Below, piece after piece: positions 35,799 through 47,180 of a stretch of 64,000 bases of DNA. The position numbers and the translations under genes are program-made. The stretch is from Flaccisagitta enflata. Its lineage: Eukaryota; Chaetognatha; Sagittoidea; Aphragmophora. Positions within the stretch are counted from its first letter, which is position 1; the number at the start of each line of letters is the position of its first letter. The stretch spans positions 70,246,001 to 70,310,000 of the forward strand of contig OZ231126.1 in the NCBI GenBank assembly GCA_965153355.1, read 5' to 3'. Under the pieces are notes generated by a model, which saw nothing but the letters and a program-made list of their open reading frames with translations, had not been told where the DNA came from and searched no databases.

Positions 35799-35949
35799 AA
35801 CAAGGCCGGATACACGGCAATCCAGTCGCGGACGGTTGGGCAGGAGCAGTAATGTGAAAACCACTCGAAATTCAAAAATGTGACCTACCAACTGACCGAC
35901 CTACCGACCGACACGGCAAGGTGTAGAGTCGCGTGTCCGCGACTAAAAA
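35799..35949 (+). mobile_element. Hairpin element T, compact
   Basis: AACAAGGCCGGATACACGGC, CAGTCGCGGACGG, GACCGACC tract, GGTGTAGAGTCGCGTGTCCG hairpin, A-run. 151 bp and apparently complete. Confidence 0.85.
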
Positions 35950-36344
35950 CCGACCATCTCATCAAGACACATCTCCTCACCCCTTGCGGTAAGTTCATTG
36001 ATCAGTTTCTAATTGCTTATTTACCAGACACATATATTAGCACATCTATTAGCCCAATTGGTCTCAATTAGTTCGCACTGGTAAAGTAGCAACTGGAATC
36101 TGTTTTTTTTGCTACCACCCCCCTCTTCCTACAAACAAGGACATAAAAACCTTACGATAACTTATATTGATTTTAAATGACTCAAGATAACCTGAAATGA
36201 CTTAAAATGACTTGAAATGACCTAAGTATAATTTTAATGACTAAATTGGCCTGTTTGACTTAAGTGACTTGATATAACTTGAAACGAAAATGACTTTGAA
36301 TGACTTAGAATGACTAGTAATCAATCTTTATGGTATTTGGGAAG
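35950..36344. other. Spacer with a TGACTTAAAA minisatellite
   Basis: 36165-36320 holds imperfect 10-11-bp units (TGACTTAAAA / TGACCTGAAA) like the core of the T element at 48916 and, in inverse, those at 7553 and 62202. It is probably the core of a decayed T element that continues into the composite element. Confidence 0.6.
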
Positions 36345-36382
36345 GAGCTGTTAGCCCAAAAAGCTTAAAAACGCCGAAAAAG

Positions 36383-37569
36383 TAATAGTCGCAAATGCGT
36401 TAGAGCTTCAGCGGTACATGTGCCCTGCCTAGGTAGGTTGTGCTTGAAGTTGAAGGGGAAGCAGGGCAGCGGCCTCGAAGGCCAAAGGGGTCGATGACCT
36501 ATGCTTTCACACAGGGGAAATTTCTCCTCCTTCTTATCCTCCTCCTCTGTCCCTCCCCCCTCTAATCCCGGTCTCGAGGCCCAAATTTCAGTCTCGAGGC
36601 CCAAATCCCAGCCTCAAGGCCCAAATCTTGCCTTAAGGCCCTGATCCTAGCCTTGAGGTTGGGATCTGGTCCTCTTGGCTGGGATTTGGACCTTAAGGCT
36701 GAGATTAGGGCCTCAATGCTGGGATCTGAGCCTCCAGGTAAGGATTTAGGCCTTGAGGCTAAGATCTGAGCCTCAAGGCTTGGATTTGGGCCTCGAGACT
36801 GAGATGTGGGCTTCAAGACTGGAATTTAGGCCTCAAGAGTGGGACTAGAGGGGGTGAGGGTACATACTATCTTGGAAAAAATAAAAGTCCAAGATAGGAT
36901 AATTGAATGATTTTTTTTAAAAATCTTATCAAATGATAACAATTTTTTGCAGGCCCAGTATCTAAAATGACCTTTTTAGAGTTAAGAAACCGCTTGCATC
37001 TGTAAAGGCATGCCTTGGTAAGAAGTATCAAGCCATTTTGAGGAAAATACCTCCACACAATTTCTTACTATTTCAAAGAATCAACATTCCCACTGTTTTT
37101 GATGTAGAATCCAGAAGAATAGAGGGGTCTGTGCTTGGCGGCAATAGATAGCCCTGATCAACAGCTTCAAAATGGTGATCGATTTTTCTTTCAAGTTTTG
37201 CATATCAAAGTGACACAGTAATAAAGCGTCATACACTTATATTCTATTGAAGTTTTGTATCCATTTCCTGAAATCAACATTTTCACTTATTTTGATATAA
37301 AATCTAAACAAACAAAGTTATGAGTCTCAGATCGGCGCCATTTGCTAGCCCTGTTTATTAGCTCCATTTAGGTCACCAATTTTTGTATCAAAGCCCTGTT
37401 TATTAGCTCCATTTAGGTCACCAATTTTTATATCAAATTGTATATATTAAAGCAGTGACCAGACAAAACGTCTTGGACTTTTATTTTTTCCAAGATAGCA
37501 GGATAAGGAAAAGGAGAAATTTCCCTTGTGTGAAAGCATAGGTCATCGACCCCTTCGAGGCCGCTGCCC
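36383..37569 (+). mobile_element. Hairpin element G8, split by a TIR element
   Basis: 5' TAATAGTCGCAAATGCG, hairpin motif, CTCCTT tract, 20-mer core that inverts near 36655, an insertion (36867-37498), then the microsatellite and terminal GAGGCCGCTGCCC. Confidence 0.8.
36867..37498. mobile_element. 632-bp element with perfect 28-bp TIRs
   Basis: CTATCTTGGAAAAAATAAAA + GTCCAAGA at 36867-36894 is the exact inverse of 37471-37498. It interrupts the G8 core. No clear target duplication. The interior has a tandem duplication of about 43 bp (37349-37435, CCCTGTTTATTAGCTCCATT...) and no transposase frame. Confidence 0.85.
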
Positions 37570-37662
37570 AAAAAGGGGGCAGACCGACCTACCAACCAAC
37601 AGACAGACCGAAGGACCGACCAAGCGGGGTGTAGAGTCGCTTAGCACGCGACTAAAAAAGGG

Positions 37663-38057
37663 AAAAAAGATAGAGGAGCGATAAATGAGAAAAAAAAAAC
37701 CGGTTCATGTGCGGTCCATCGGAGTAAATTAATTTATTCCATCCTTCGCGTTCATCTTAAAAGCTTTCAGTTCTTTTCAACTCTAATCTCCCCACTCGAC
37801 AAAAACCTTGTCTTCACTCATGTACCAAACTCGTTAACGCTCTTGTTCCACTGAATTTACTACCATTCATTCATTCCTTTCAGTTGGCTTTACTCCCTAG
37901 TAATTAAGCATATCAACTGTTTTATGAATATCCCATGTCTGTGAATGCGAAAGAAATAGAATGGAAAAAACTAGACGTTGTTAAGAATTTAATTGTGACA
38001 TGACATGATGACATCTGTAGAACTCGCTCAATGACGATTCCTCCCCCCTCTCCTTTT
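37663..38057. other. Spacer, nothing recognised
   Basis: Mixed AT-leaning sequence; no gene. Confidence 0.5.
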
Positions 38058-38648
38058 TGGGCAGCGGCCCCAAAGGGGCCAATGACCTATGCTTTCACAT
38101 ATGCAGAAATTTCTCCTTCTTCTTCTTCTCCTCCTCCTCCTCCTCCTCCGTCTGTCCGTACCCCCCCCAGCCTCAAGGCCCAAATCCTGGCCTTGAGGCT
38201 CAAATCCACGCCTTGAGGCCCAAAACCCAGCCTTGAGGCTCAAATCCTAGTCTGGCAACCCAAATCCTGACCTTGAGACCCATACATCAGCCTTAAAGCC
38301 CAAAGTCCTTGCCTTGAGGCTCAAATTCCAATCTTGTGGCCCAAACCCAAGCCATGAAACCCAAATCCCAGCCATGAGGCCCAAAACCCAGCCTTCAGGC
38401 CTTAAACCCAGCCTTGAGGTCCACATCTTAAGGCCCAAATCCACGCCTTGAAGCCCAAATCCCTGCCTTGAGGCCCAAATCCCAACCTTGATGTCCAAAT
38501 CCCAACGTTGAGACCCAAAACCTAGCCTTGAGGCCAAAATACCAGCCTTGAAGTAAAATGCTAGGGCCTTGAGGCCCAAATCCAAGCCCTGAGGCCCAAA
38601 TACCAGGTTTGAGGCCCAAATTCCAGCTTTGAGGCCAAAACGGCCTAT
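38058..38648 (-). mobile_element. Hairpin element G9, 5'-truncated
   Basis: Hairpin end GGCAGCGGCCCCAAAGGGGC, CTCCTC tract, C-run, about 22 divergent 20-mer units (CCAAATCCCAGCCTTGAGGC). The opposite end block is absent. The open frames across the core are artefacts. Confidence 0.8.
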
Positions 38649-38800
38649 TCACTGAATCACGAAAGAAAATCTCAAAAATGGGCCTGTCAAGCACCCTAAC
38701 CGGATTCCTATCAATTTCGAACCATAGAATGTTTACGATCACTTTTACTCGATTTGCAGCGTTTGGACGACAATTACGAAAGATGCATCTTCGCGCTTTT

Positions 38801-39394
38801 TGGGCAGCGGCCCCAAAGGGCCGATGTCCTGTAGGACACAGGGGTGAATTTCCAGACGTCCGTACGTACGTCCGTCCGTCCGTCCATACGTCTCCCCCCC
38901 CCAAGGCCCTTCTTAGACCCCAAATCAGCCCTCTCAAGCCCAAAATCAGCCCTCTCAAGCCCAAAATCAGCCCTCTCAGGCCCAAAATCAGCCCTCTCAG
39001 ACCCAAAATCAGCCCTCTCAGGCCCAAAATCAGCTCTTTCAGCTCCAAAATTAGCTCCAAATTAGCCCCAAATCAGCCCTCTCACGCCCAAAATCAGCCC
39101 TCTCAAGCCCAAAATCAGCCCTCTCAGGCCCAAAATCAGTACTCTCAGGCCCAAAATCAGCCCTTTCAGCTCCAAAATTAGCTCTCTAATACTCTAAATC
39201 AGCCTTGTCAGGCTCAAAATCAAGCATGTCAGCCCTTTAATGTGCCTTCTCAGGACGTCTGGAAATTCACCCCTGTGTCCTACAGGACATCGGCCCTTTG
39301 GGGCCGCTGCCCTGCTCTCACTCCACTTCTTCAGTTGATCACTCCTAGCAGGGCATCGGGTACCGCTGACCATGTGCGATCCTTGGATGACTAG
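38801..39394 (-). mobile_element. Hairpin element G10
   Basis: Complete. GGCAGCGGCCCCAAAGGGCC, GATGTCCTGTAGGACACAGG, CGTACGTACGTCC tract, 20-mer core (CCCAAAATCAGCCCTCTCAG), inverse block, 5' end GGTACCGCTGACCATGTGCG as in G1. G1 and G10 share ends but have unrelated cores. Confidence 0.85.
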
Positions 39395-39628
39395 TTGTAA
39401 AGCAGTTTTCTTTGCTTGAAAGATAGATAACAAGCTGGTCATAGTGCAACGCTAAGAACCAAGTGTATTTTAATGTCACTATCACTGTCAAGGAATTCCC
39501 TCGATAATGTAACTGCCTTACTGCGATTATTATCGGAGGGTAAAAAAAGAGTGGAGCCGTGCGTGTGCCGCGTTAATTGAGCTTGCATGCGTGCTTGCTC
39601 GCAATACAATCAAAAATGGTATAACACT

Positions 39629-39896
39629 TTTTAGATGCGTTTGTCAGGAACGCATCTCTATAAGAGGGTCTGTCCGTCTGTCGGTCTGTTGGTCCGTCTG
39701 TCCATTACGCCTCCTTAAAAATTGCAGTTTTTGGCGCATCTTGGCCGCTGCGATGTCGAGTATCAAACCAAATGCTTTTTAAGTTGTGAGCTCGTCTTTT
39801 TATCTGTCTGTTTGTCCATTCGTTTTTCCATATATGTCACACGATCAACACACGCAGACACAATCCGGATGCATCGTTGCCCAGTTGGGCCTGTTG
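39629..39896 (-). mobile_element. Hairpin element S
   Basis: TTTTTAGATGCGTTTGTCAG with hairpin (GATGCG...CGCATC), TAAGAGGGTCTGTCCGTC, S interior with TGTCACACGATCAACACACG, and the 5' block on the minus strand (ACAGGCCCAACTGGGCAACG, ATGCATCC). Confidence 0.8.
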
Positions 39897-40410
39897 TACT
39901 AACCCCTACCCACAGTCGTTCATTCACAAATTCTTAATCAGCAAGGCACACATATTGGCCATTAAATTGTTTGTCCCATGTCTGTCTTATGACTTGCAGT
40001 CATTTGAAAATACAAAAAATCGGTCTTGATTGTTTTTATTCATTTGTATGCAATTCTGAACGGAATTTAATCTCCCAACATCTTTTCTTCATGTCAACAA
40101 CGGTTCCTTTGAATTGTTCATAACCAAAGCAAATGATGTTTTAATATTTTTCATATCAGCAATTGAGTAAATATAGCAATAAAAAATCAAATTTGTCAGT
40201 CTCTTGAGATCCGTTATTGCGGGGTATAAATGTACTATATGAATTTAAAAAAAAGACGCACTTTTGAATGGCTAATTGCGCCATTGAAAATCAAAAAAAC
40301 TAATTAAAATCTTAGACCATTTTGAAGCTCTTGAAAAACTCTTTCATTTGGCGCCAATCTGGTATCTCTATCTTTTTTCGTTTAGAAATGGCATCAGTTT
40401 GAGTAAAAAT
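39897..40410. other. Spacer with a solo pogo-like terminus
   Basis: Near 40208-40235 the minus strand reads ATTTATACCCCGCAATAACG + GATCTC, like the terminus at 4877-4905. No partner end identified. Confidence 0.4.
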
Positions 40411-41116
40411 GTTGCCAAATTTGTTTTTGCAGTTTCTTTGAAAAAGATGCAATTCAGCAAAATGGTGTCTCACTTTAGAGCGCTCTAGCTCCTAAACCGT
40501 TGAAGATACAGATCTGGGATTGGTCTAGAATGAAAGATAATTTGAAAATCTTCAAAATCACTTCCTCTAAAAAAATTTTTTAACACTTTTTGAGTCAGTT
40601 TTATCAGCAAATGAAAAGGTGCGTCTTTTTTTTTAATTCGTGTAGTATACAGCATAAGACGATGATTTTTTCCTCGTTCGTGCAATTCAATTTGATCTGT
40701 TCCATCCATTTCGACATCGATCGAAAGAACACCACCCGATCAGATCCTTCCTGTTGTTGAAGTCAACATGTTACGCCGCGCATCTGGTAGAAAAGAATAA
40801 ATCCATGATCAATCTTTCGCTTTTGCTTTGCTTCTACCCTCGGTTTCGCTCTCATTTTTGCTTTTGCCTTTGTTTTCTCTCTCACTTCACTCTCGCACTC
40901 GCCTTAGCTTTTGCTTTAGCTCTTGTTTTGTTATTCATCGTCCCAGCGAACCCTACAGTAAAGTTCACTGTACCAGAACATGATGATTTCTATGAACACA
41001 AGTGGTGTACCGCGTAGCAGTAGTTTTAAAAACAGGCCCGCATGTACGAGTCGATCAAACGCTTTTGAGGCGTCGAGAAAAGAGCAGAATACATTACTGC
41101 CTCTTTCGCAGAATTA
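40411..41116 (+). repeat. 706-bp tandem duplication, unit 1
   Basis: 40411-40828 recurs almost exactly at 41117-41534 (offset 706). Unit 1 continues with a 104-bp segment also present at 44514 and then a reverse transcriptase scrap. Unit 2 continues into nuclease copy A. Confidence 0.93.
40931..41116 (-). pseudogene. Reverse transcriptase fragment
   Basis: About 185 bp nearly identical to 45447-45630, the part of the reverse transcriptase between the domain A region (FLDASKAFDRL) and the region just before the GVRQGG motif. It is fused at its left to a copy of 44514-44617, so the donor lost roughly 830 bp between the two parts. It is far too short to be functional. Confidence 0.88.
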
Positions 41117-41534
41117 GTTGCCAAATTTGTTTTTGCAGTTTCTTTGAAAAAGATGCAATTCAGCAAAATGGTGTCTCACTTTAGAGCGCTCTAGCTCCTA
41201 AACCGTTGAAGATACAGATCTGGGATTGGTCTAGAATGAAAGATAATTTGAAAATCTTCAAAATCACTTCCTCTAAAAAAATTTTTTAACACTTTTTGAG
41301 TCAGTTTTATCAGCAAATGAAAAGGTGCGTCTTTTTTTTTAATTCGTGTAGTATACAGCATAAGACGATGATTTTTTCCTCGTTCGTGCAATTCAATTTG
41401 ATCTGTTCCATCCATTTCGACATCGATCGAAAGAACACCACCCGATCAGATCCTTCCTGTTGTTGAAGTCAACATGTTATGCCGCGCATCTGGTGGAAAA
41501 GAATAAATCCATGATCAATCTTTCGCGTTTGCTT
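41117..41534 (+). repeat. 706-bp tandem duplication, unit 2 (partial)
   Basis: Matches 40411-40828. The divergence point near 41535 marks the edge of nuclease copy A. Confidence 0.92.
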
Positions 41535-41547
41535 CTACATAGGTGCT

Positions 41548-43423
41548 GGCTTGAATATGAGGAGCCTCTACAATGCCCACAAGCAATTGAACATTTCATT
41601 CCATGTTTCCTGCAAGTGAATCTTGCAGTTGCACAATCAGTGGTACAATTGCATCGAATGATCTTTAAAAGCTCAGCAGGGGCTGGTGGCATATCTGTCA
41701 GTACTGGATGCAACCTAGTTTCTTTGCGGACCCATCCCCACTCCTCCGCTAGCATATCACATTGGGGGTCCTTCCATTGATTTGTTTGCAGGAAGACTCG
41801 CCTTCTATGAAACTTAGCAGCAGTAGAGGTGGAAGGCAGAACTTTAGGGTCCAAGCAACTTCAGGGTCCAAGCATTCTGGCAACTTTGTCGCAATACTTC
41901 TTGTATCGCAGTCCATCTAAGGTATCTGATTTCTTCCCATTGTACATAACAACAAATGCTGCTTCACCAGCATGATCTATCTGGGCCTGTGTGGCATTTG
42001 GATTGTCAAAGACTATTGCAGCTTGCTGGAGAGATTTGTATTGACTGAATTTTTTGATGATGGAGCCTTTTCCAATGCCAAATAAATGAGATGTTGTGTC
42101 ACATCCTAAAAATGCATGCAAAAATGGTATGTGTTTGCATAAAAAAGTGCCAAGTTTTGCTCTGACCTCTTTAATATTCCACACTTGTCCTTATGTATTC
42201 TTCTTGCGATCTGAAGTAAAAAAAATTTCTTTGCCATATTGAGGCAAATGATGTAACAGGAGGACAAATAAATATGTGTCATCTCCAATCAAAACTGTAT
42301 CCATGGAGGATGCTGACTCAATTACCTTTTGGACAATGAGAAGGTCTGCATCTGCTTCGTCGTCATAAAAAACCTGGCAGCCCTGATTTGTGAGTTTGGT
42401 GCCAAGAAAGTCAATGAATTGTTGTTTGTTTTTTGAGTCACTGAGGAATACCTCTTTTGTGACAGTTAGATTCATATCCAAACTGATTGTAACGCTAACT
42501 CCTTTTTTTCTGTTCAAACGGCGTTTATGAGTCATATCTTTGGTTGTAAATTCTTTATATCCATCAAAAACAACCACAGCTTTACTATAATTGGTAGCAA
42601 CATACTTGCTGTATGTTTCTAAGATGCTTTCATAGGAAGCACCTCGTGACCATGGAATTCTGTGCAGCAGAGCGCCTCCATTGAGTACAAACCTGACATC
42701 ATCAGGAATGGAAACTGTATTCTGATTTACAGCTGACCATATTGTATCTGCAAGAGTGGACTTTTGGGCCTTGTGAAGTAGTTCAGGAGTTTCAGCAAGA
42801 GCCTTGGGGATGGTGGTTAATTCATGCTTGAAAATAGTTTCTGGATCAATATTGTCAGTCCTCTCAGCTGCAACAGTAAGTTTTCGAAACAAGATATGTG
42901 GCTCAAACTGCATAATTTCTCCATCGACTTTGACACCATTTTTGCTTCCCATGGTTACTGCCTGATCTTTCCCCTTAAAAGAAAAATCACTTACTTTCTC
43001 TCCAACCATCTTTTCAAAAAGGCTTTCACCAATGGCTTAAGCATTGTCGCAATTGACTTATGGGTTTGCATGAACAACATTGGCAATGTTGCAAAAAACA
43101 TCTCCATACTCAAATGGATTTCTTTCATGCAAGAATTCAGCTACAAGCTGTGTATCTTTCCAATCGCGACTAATCCTAGAGGGTCCCATCTCAGTATGCT
43201 GTTCTCCACTTGTTCTTGTGGTATTTGTCATTTCCTGTATGGCTGGATGTGCAGATGCACAAAATGGCATTGAAAGAGTCCATACATTTCTCTGCTCTTC
43301 ACTCATGCCACTCCCATGTGTCAATCCTCCACTGATTTTCAAATTGCGCATAAGACATTGCTCTATCACCTGATCACTGGGGATTCCTGCCCATAATCTC
43401 TCACTCCTTTGAACTACAAAAAG
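41548..43423 (-). pseudogene. FEN/PIN-like nuclease-domain gene, copy A (broken)
   Basis: One reading frame runs without frameshift from about 43369 to 41477 on the minus strand but contains four in-frame stops (near 43060, 43040, 42193 and 41863). Features in order: GGLTHGSGMSEEQRNVWTLSMP; VVFDGYKEF; DDEADADLLIVQKVIE; VLIGDDTYLFVLLLHHL; HAFLGCDTTSHLFGIGKGSI; KWDPQC/EEWGW-type segment; Cys-rich CNCTTDC...CRKHGMKC near the C terminus. The acidic motifs and GCD..S..GIGKG parallel the XPG-I, DxDL and GCDYxxxxxGIGPK motifs of flap nucleases, so a 5'-nuclease fold is likely (inference). Similar uncharacterised multi-copy proteins occur in many invertebrates (recalled). The N-terminal third seen in copy B is missing beyond 43423. 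Gene ends before the 706-bp duplicate. Confidence 0.75.
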
Positions 43424-43534
43424 CCCATTTGAAAAATGTTTTTTTATGTAATAAGGTTTTTAAGGTCTTTTTAAACCAATCTATCTCAAAAATTTTCAAT
43501 CAATCACAGGATATCATAAAAATTCGGGAATTCT

Positions 43535-44440
43535 ACCAGTAATGGCGGCTGTTGCTGTGAGGAAAAAAGTTGTAAGCATTAGTCACTTTTCACCAAGCTT
43601 TTGTCTTCAGTCTTTTTTTCATTTGTTATATCAAATCAAAAGTTATTGTATAAATTGATTGCACTGAAAATTGGAGAAAAATAGAACTGAGCAAATAAGC
43701 TAGATAAGCTAGAATACTTAAAATCATTTATCAAAACAACCAGTTATGCTCACTGACATGCTTTTTTGTATTTGCACGCTAAAACACGTGTCTAAATATC
43801 TATTCATTTATTTCATTTGAAATCAGAAAAAAACTGAGCCAAATGAGCTAAATGAGCTAGATTACTCAAAAACATTCACACAGATGAGCAGCCATGCTCA
43901 TGAATATGTTTTCTTGTATTTGCATGCTCAAACATGCATCAAAACATTTATCTATCCATCCCATTTAAATAAAAAAGGAAATGAGCTAAATGAGCTGAAT
44001 GAGCTAGAATACTAAAAAACACCCTGACAGATGAGCAGCTGTGCTCAAAAAAGATTTTCTTGTATTTGCATGCTCAAACAAACATAGATACACTCCTTTA
44101 TTGATCCTACATAAAATAATAAAAAATCGAGGAAAAAATCAATTAGAATTTTTTAAAAATAAATCTTTAAAAAATCATAATGCGAAAAATATTTGTTGAA
44201 GAGAGTTCTACTTGGCGCCAAATGAAAGAGAATTATCAAATTTACTTACCCTATTAATTTCATTGGAAGGCTCATTTGCCTGGATGAGATGCTCAACTTT
44301 CACACAAGAAAATTAAAACTCTCTGGAATATGTCAAAAAGTCGAAGACTGACTTCAACTTTTTTTCCCGATAAAAAAAATTGTCTTGCCGATATGTTGGT
44401 CAACTTTTTTTTACTTGATAAAGTATCCCTTTAGGAACAT
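43535..44440 (+). repeat. Dispersed repeat, inverted relative to 55253-56166
   Basis: From CCAGTAATGGCGGCTGTTGC to GATAAAGTATCCCTTTAGGA it is the inverse of 55253-56166. It contains about four tandem units of roughly 130 bp with GAGCAGCTGTGCTCA and AAATGAGCTAAATGAGCTAG words. It lies between nuclease copy A and a 45-bp terminus shared with the copy B element. Confidence 0.85.
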
Positions 44441-44468
44441 GGAACCACCAAAAAACTTTCTATTACAT

Positions 44469-44513
44469 TTTTGTTAAGGTCAGGTCAGCTAATTTGCTTT
44501 GATCCCTCCTCTA
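44469..44513. other. Terminus shared with the copy B transposon
   Basis: TTAAGGTCAGGTCAGCTAAT and GATCCCTCCTCTAT match 61290-61328 (TTAAGGTCCGGTCTGGTTAT, ATCCCTCCTCTAT). This is the probable right end of the element carrying nuclease copy A, whose left inverted repeat is lost. Confidence 0.65.
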
Positions 44514-44784
44514 TCTACCCTTGGTTTCGCTCTCATTTTCGCTTTCGCCTTTGTTTTCTCTCTCACTTCACTCTCGCACTCGCCTTAGCTTTTGCTTTAG
44601 CTCTTGTTTTTGTCCTCGCTTTTGTCCTCGCTTTTGTCCTCGCTTTTGCCCTCGCTTTTGCCCTCGCTTTTGCTCTCGCTTTTGCCCTCGCTTTTGCTCT
44701 CGCTTTTGCTCTCGCTTTTGCCCTCGCTTTAGCCCTCGCTTTTACTCTCGCTTTTGCTCTCGCTTTTGCTCTCGCTTTTGCTCT

Positions 44785-44844
<60 letters not shown>

Positions 44845-44845
44845 C
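44514..44845. repeat. 12-bp minisatellite (CTCGCTTTTGCC) and (CT)n
   Basis: 44514-44617 is duplicated at 40834-40937. After it come about fifteen 12-bp units CTCGCTTTTGCC/CTCGCTTTTGCT to 44785, then (CT)n 44788-44842. The open frames across it (Ala-Leu-Ala-Phe repeats) are artefacts. Confidence 0.9.
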
Positions 44846-44880
44846 TGCCGATAATTAAAGATCCGGCGGAAAATAGAGTT

Positions 44881-46015
44881 TTAGGCAACTCTTAGTTGAC
44901 GACGAGTGTCTTGATCCGAAACAACAAGGACTTCAATCCCATACGTCAGGATAGGGATACAATGAGTCTCTACAAGACGAAGAATCATCAAGTCATTGGA
45001 CTTGCCTTCAATGCCAAATATATGGTTTGACGCTTTGTAGAATTTGCGGATTTTGTCGGCTATGCAGCAGCCAAATTTGGCGCCGGCGATTAAAACAATG
45101 CCCAGATATGGCCATTTTTCAACCCACTCAATCACGCAGCCGTTAAGAGTCATTTTGCACATGTTTTTTCGCCGTTTGCCAAAGTACATGTTTTTGGTCT
45201 TTTTTGGATTCAGGCAGATATCCCAATCCTTGCAATACTGCTCACAGGCTGAGAGTAGCACTTGTAGGCCCTTTAAGGATGGAGATAATAACGCCATGTC
45301 ATCTGCGTAAAGCGTCACGTATGTAACAACCGACTTTCAACTGTGACAGGATGGAGATGAGGTCATCCACGTAGATGGCGTAGAAGATCGGTGACAGGAT
45401 GCCTCCTTGGCGTACACCGGCGATTATTAAGAACCAGACACTATATTCATCGTCCCAGCAAACCCTACAGTAAAGTTCACTGTACCAGAACATGATGATT
45501 TCTATGAACACAAGTGGTGTACCGCGTAGCAGTAGTTTTAAAAACAGGCCCGCATGTACGAGTCGATCAAACGCTTTTGAGGCGTCGAGAAAAGAGCAGA
45601 ATACATTACTGCCTCTTTCGCAGAAATAGTTGATGGATTCTTTCAGGCAGAATACAGCGTGAAGGGTCGACGATTTCTTTTTAAAACCAAATTGGAATTT
45701 TGATGAAGACAGAAACTCCGTGAATAGGATGCGTAACACATGTTCAAAGATTTTTGATATTATGGGTGACATTGTGATGCCGCGATAATTATCAGTGTCT
45801 CCCAAATTGCCCTGATGGTCTTTGACAATTGGTACGATTGTGCCAAATCTGAATTGACTTGGGACTATGCCATGACGCAGCAAAGCATTGAATAAATGTG
45901 TAAGACGCTCAAATAGTGTCGTCGTCGCATGATTTGCCTTTTTTCATGCTAAAGATTGCGTCAACCGTAGTGGAGAGTGTGACCTTGTATTTGTCGCAGT
46001 CGCACTGATTGCTCG
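44881..46015 (-). pseudogene. Non-LTR retrotransposon reverse transcriptase (frameshifted)
   Basis: Encodes an RNA-templated DNA polymerase domain. Minus-strand order: LTHLFNALLRHGIVPSQF (recoverable only with a frame change near 45890), GTIVPIVKD, NYRGITMSPIISKIFE, QFGFKKKSST, FLDASKAFDRL (block A, catalytic Asp), GVRQGGILSP (block B), then YADDMALLSPSLKGLQ (block C, catalytic DD), LNPKKTKNMYFG and a C-terminal IPILTYGIEVL segment. A 1-bp change near 45312 separates blocks B and C into two frames (45299-45883 and 44881-45318). No endonuclease domain, 5' region or poly-A tail was seen, so it is a truncated LINE. The clade was not resolved (CR1/L2-like or RTE-like possible). Part of it is duplicated at 40931. 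Confidence 0.9.
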
Positions 46016-46419
46016 CAACACGCAAGTCTAGCTTTTTTTAAAAAAAAACCTTTCTTACATAAAAAAAGAAAAAAAATAAAAAAACGCGGAAAAAATAAGT
46101 TTCCATTTGCTTTAGCAGCAAAGATAATTTCTGCTACCGAAAGATTCTAAAGTCTCTTTCTATAATTGTCGTCCACCGCTTCTTGCCGCGATTGTAATGT
46201 ATGCTTCGCGTCAGAGACTAATTTCACTGAAGCACGACTTCGTGCTTAAGTGAAATTGATATTCGTGATTCAGTGGATTGATGCCTAACCTTTGTTTGTG
46301 CATTAGTGGAATGATACTTAACCTCCATTTGCGATTCATCGAGAAATAAACTCACCCTTGTCTGCTCTCCGTACAGGCTGGTGAATTTTCAGTAAGTGGA
46401 GGAAACGGGTATGGCATAA

Positions 46420-46423
<4 letters not shown>
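46016..46423. other. Spacer, nothing recognised
   Basis: A-rich at 46030-46100. GCACGACTTCGTGC at 46222 is a short hairpin. No gene. Confidence 0.5.
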
Positions 46424-46475
<52 letters not shown>

Positions 46476-46578
46476 TACACAATAAACTGCCCAAATTGAG
46501 TAGTCTTGTTTTATGGAGCCTCCTTTGGAGAATGAAAGAAAGAAAACCGTTGGAGAAAGAAAGAAAGAAAACCGTCGG

Positions 46579-46665
<87 letters not shown>

Positions 46666-46670
46666 AAAAA
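46424..46670. repeat. (GT)n and (GAAA)n microsatellites
   Basis: (GT)n 46424-46474. (GAAA)n 46575-46666, preceded by two larger AAAGAAAACCGTYGGAGAAAG units. Confidence 0.95.
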
Positions 46671-46873
46671 AGACCCATTAAAAAATGGGCGGTATAACCG
46701 ACCAAACGACACTGCTAGTTATAGAGTCATGTCACTCATGCAATTAATCGAGCATTAAAATTTCGTAGCAATTGCTCGAGCGAAACAAAAATCCTTGAAG
46801 GAAAGTTGCTTTTCATTTATTCTGAAAACGGCAATTGGAACCTCTCTCTTACATATATTTTTGTTCTAAAAAA

Positions 46874-47180
46874 CAGGTCGCCCAAGGGCTATACTGGTCA
46901 ACGATACCCGTTGCCCTGCTTTGCATGATTGTAAATTGGATTGAGAGGCAGGGCAGCAGCTCCGAAGGGGACGAAGTCCTGTAGAACACAGGGGGACTTT
47001 CGTTCGTCCGTCCGTCCAAATTTCGTGATTAAGAGGATGCCCCACCAAAACTCCTGAAACTTACAAAGCACAGGTCATCTGCCCCTTTGAGGCCGCTGCC
47101 CCTTTAACCACCTCACACCCACATACACTCACATAGGGGCAACGGGTACCGCTGACCATCTAATACTTTTGCAACTATTG
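46874..47180. mobile_element. Chimeric family G remnant with two 5' ends
   Basis: The left part (46874-47015) is a plus-strand 5' block (CAGGTCGCCCAAGGGCTATA, GATACCCGTTGCCCTGC). The right part (47060-47180) is a minus-strand 5' block (GGGGCAACGGGTACCGCTGA). Two 5' ends face outwards with no terminal hairpin, so it is a recombination product of two copies. Confidence 0.72.

Larger units (their letters stand above)
36345..37662 (+). mobile_element. Composite T(G8) element, interrupted
   Basis: Partial T 5' part (AAAACGCCGAAAAAGTAATA), then G8, then the T tetranucleotide tract (ACCGACCTACCAACC) and T hairpin end (GAGTCGCTTAGCACGCGACT) with A-run. The T/G8 junction matches that of T(G4) at 18.68 kb. 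Confidence 0.78.

Noticed and set aside
38428-39060. 210-residue ORF with LILGLRG repeats
   Set aside because: It spans two separate hairpin elements (G9 and G10) and the spacer between them, so it is a chance read-through of the cores.
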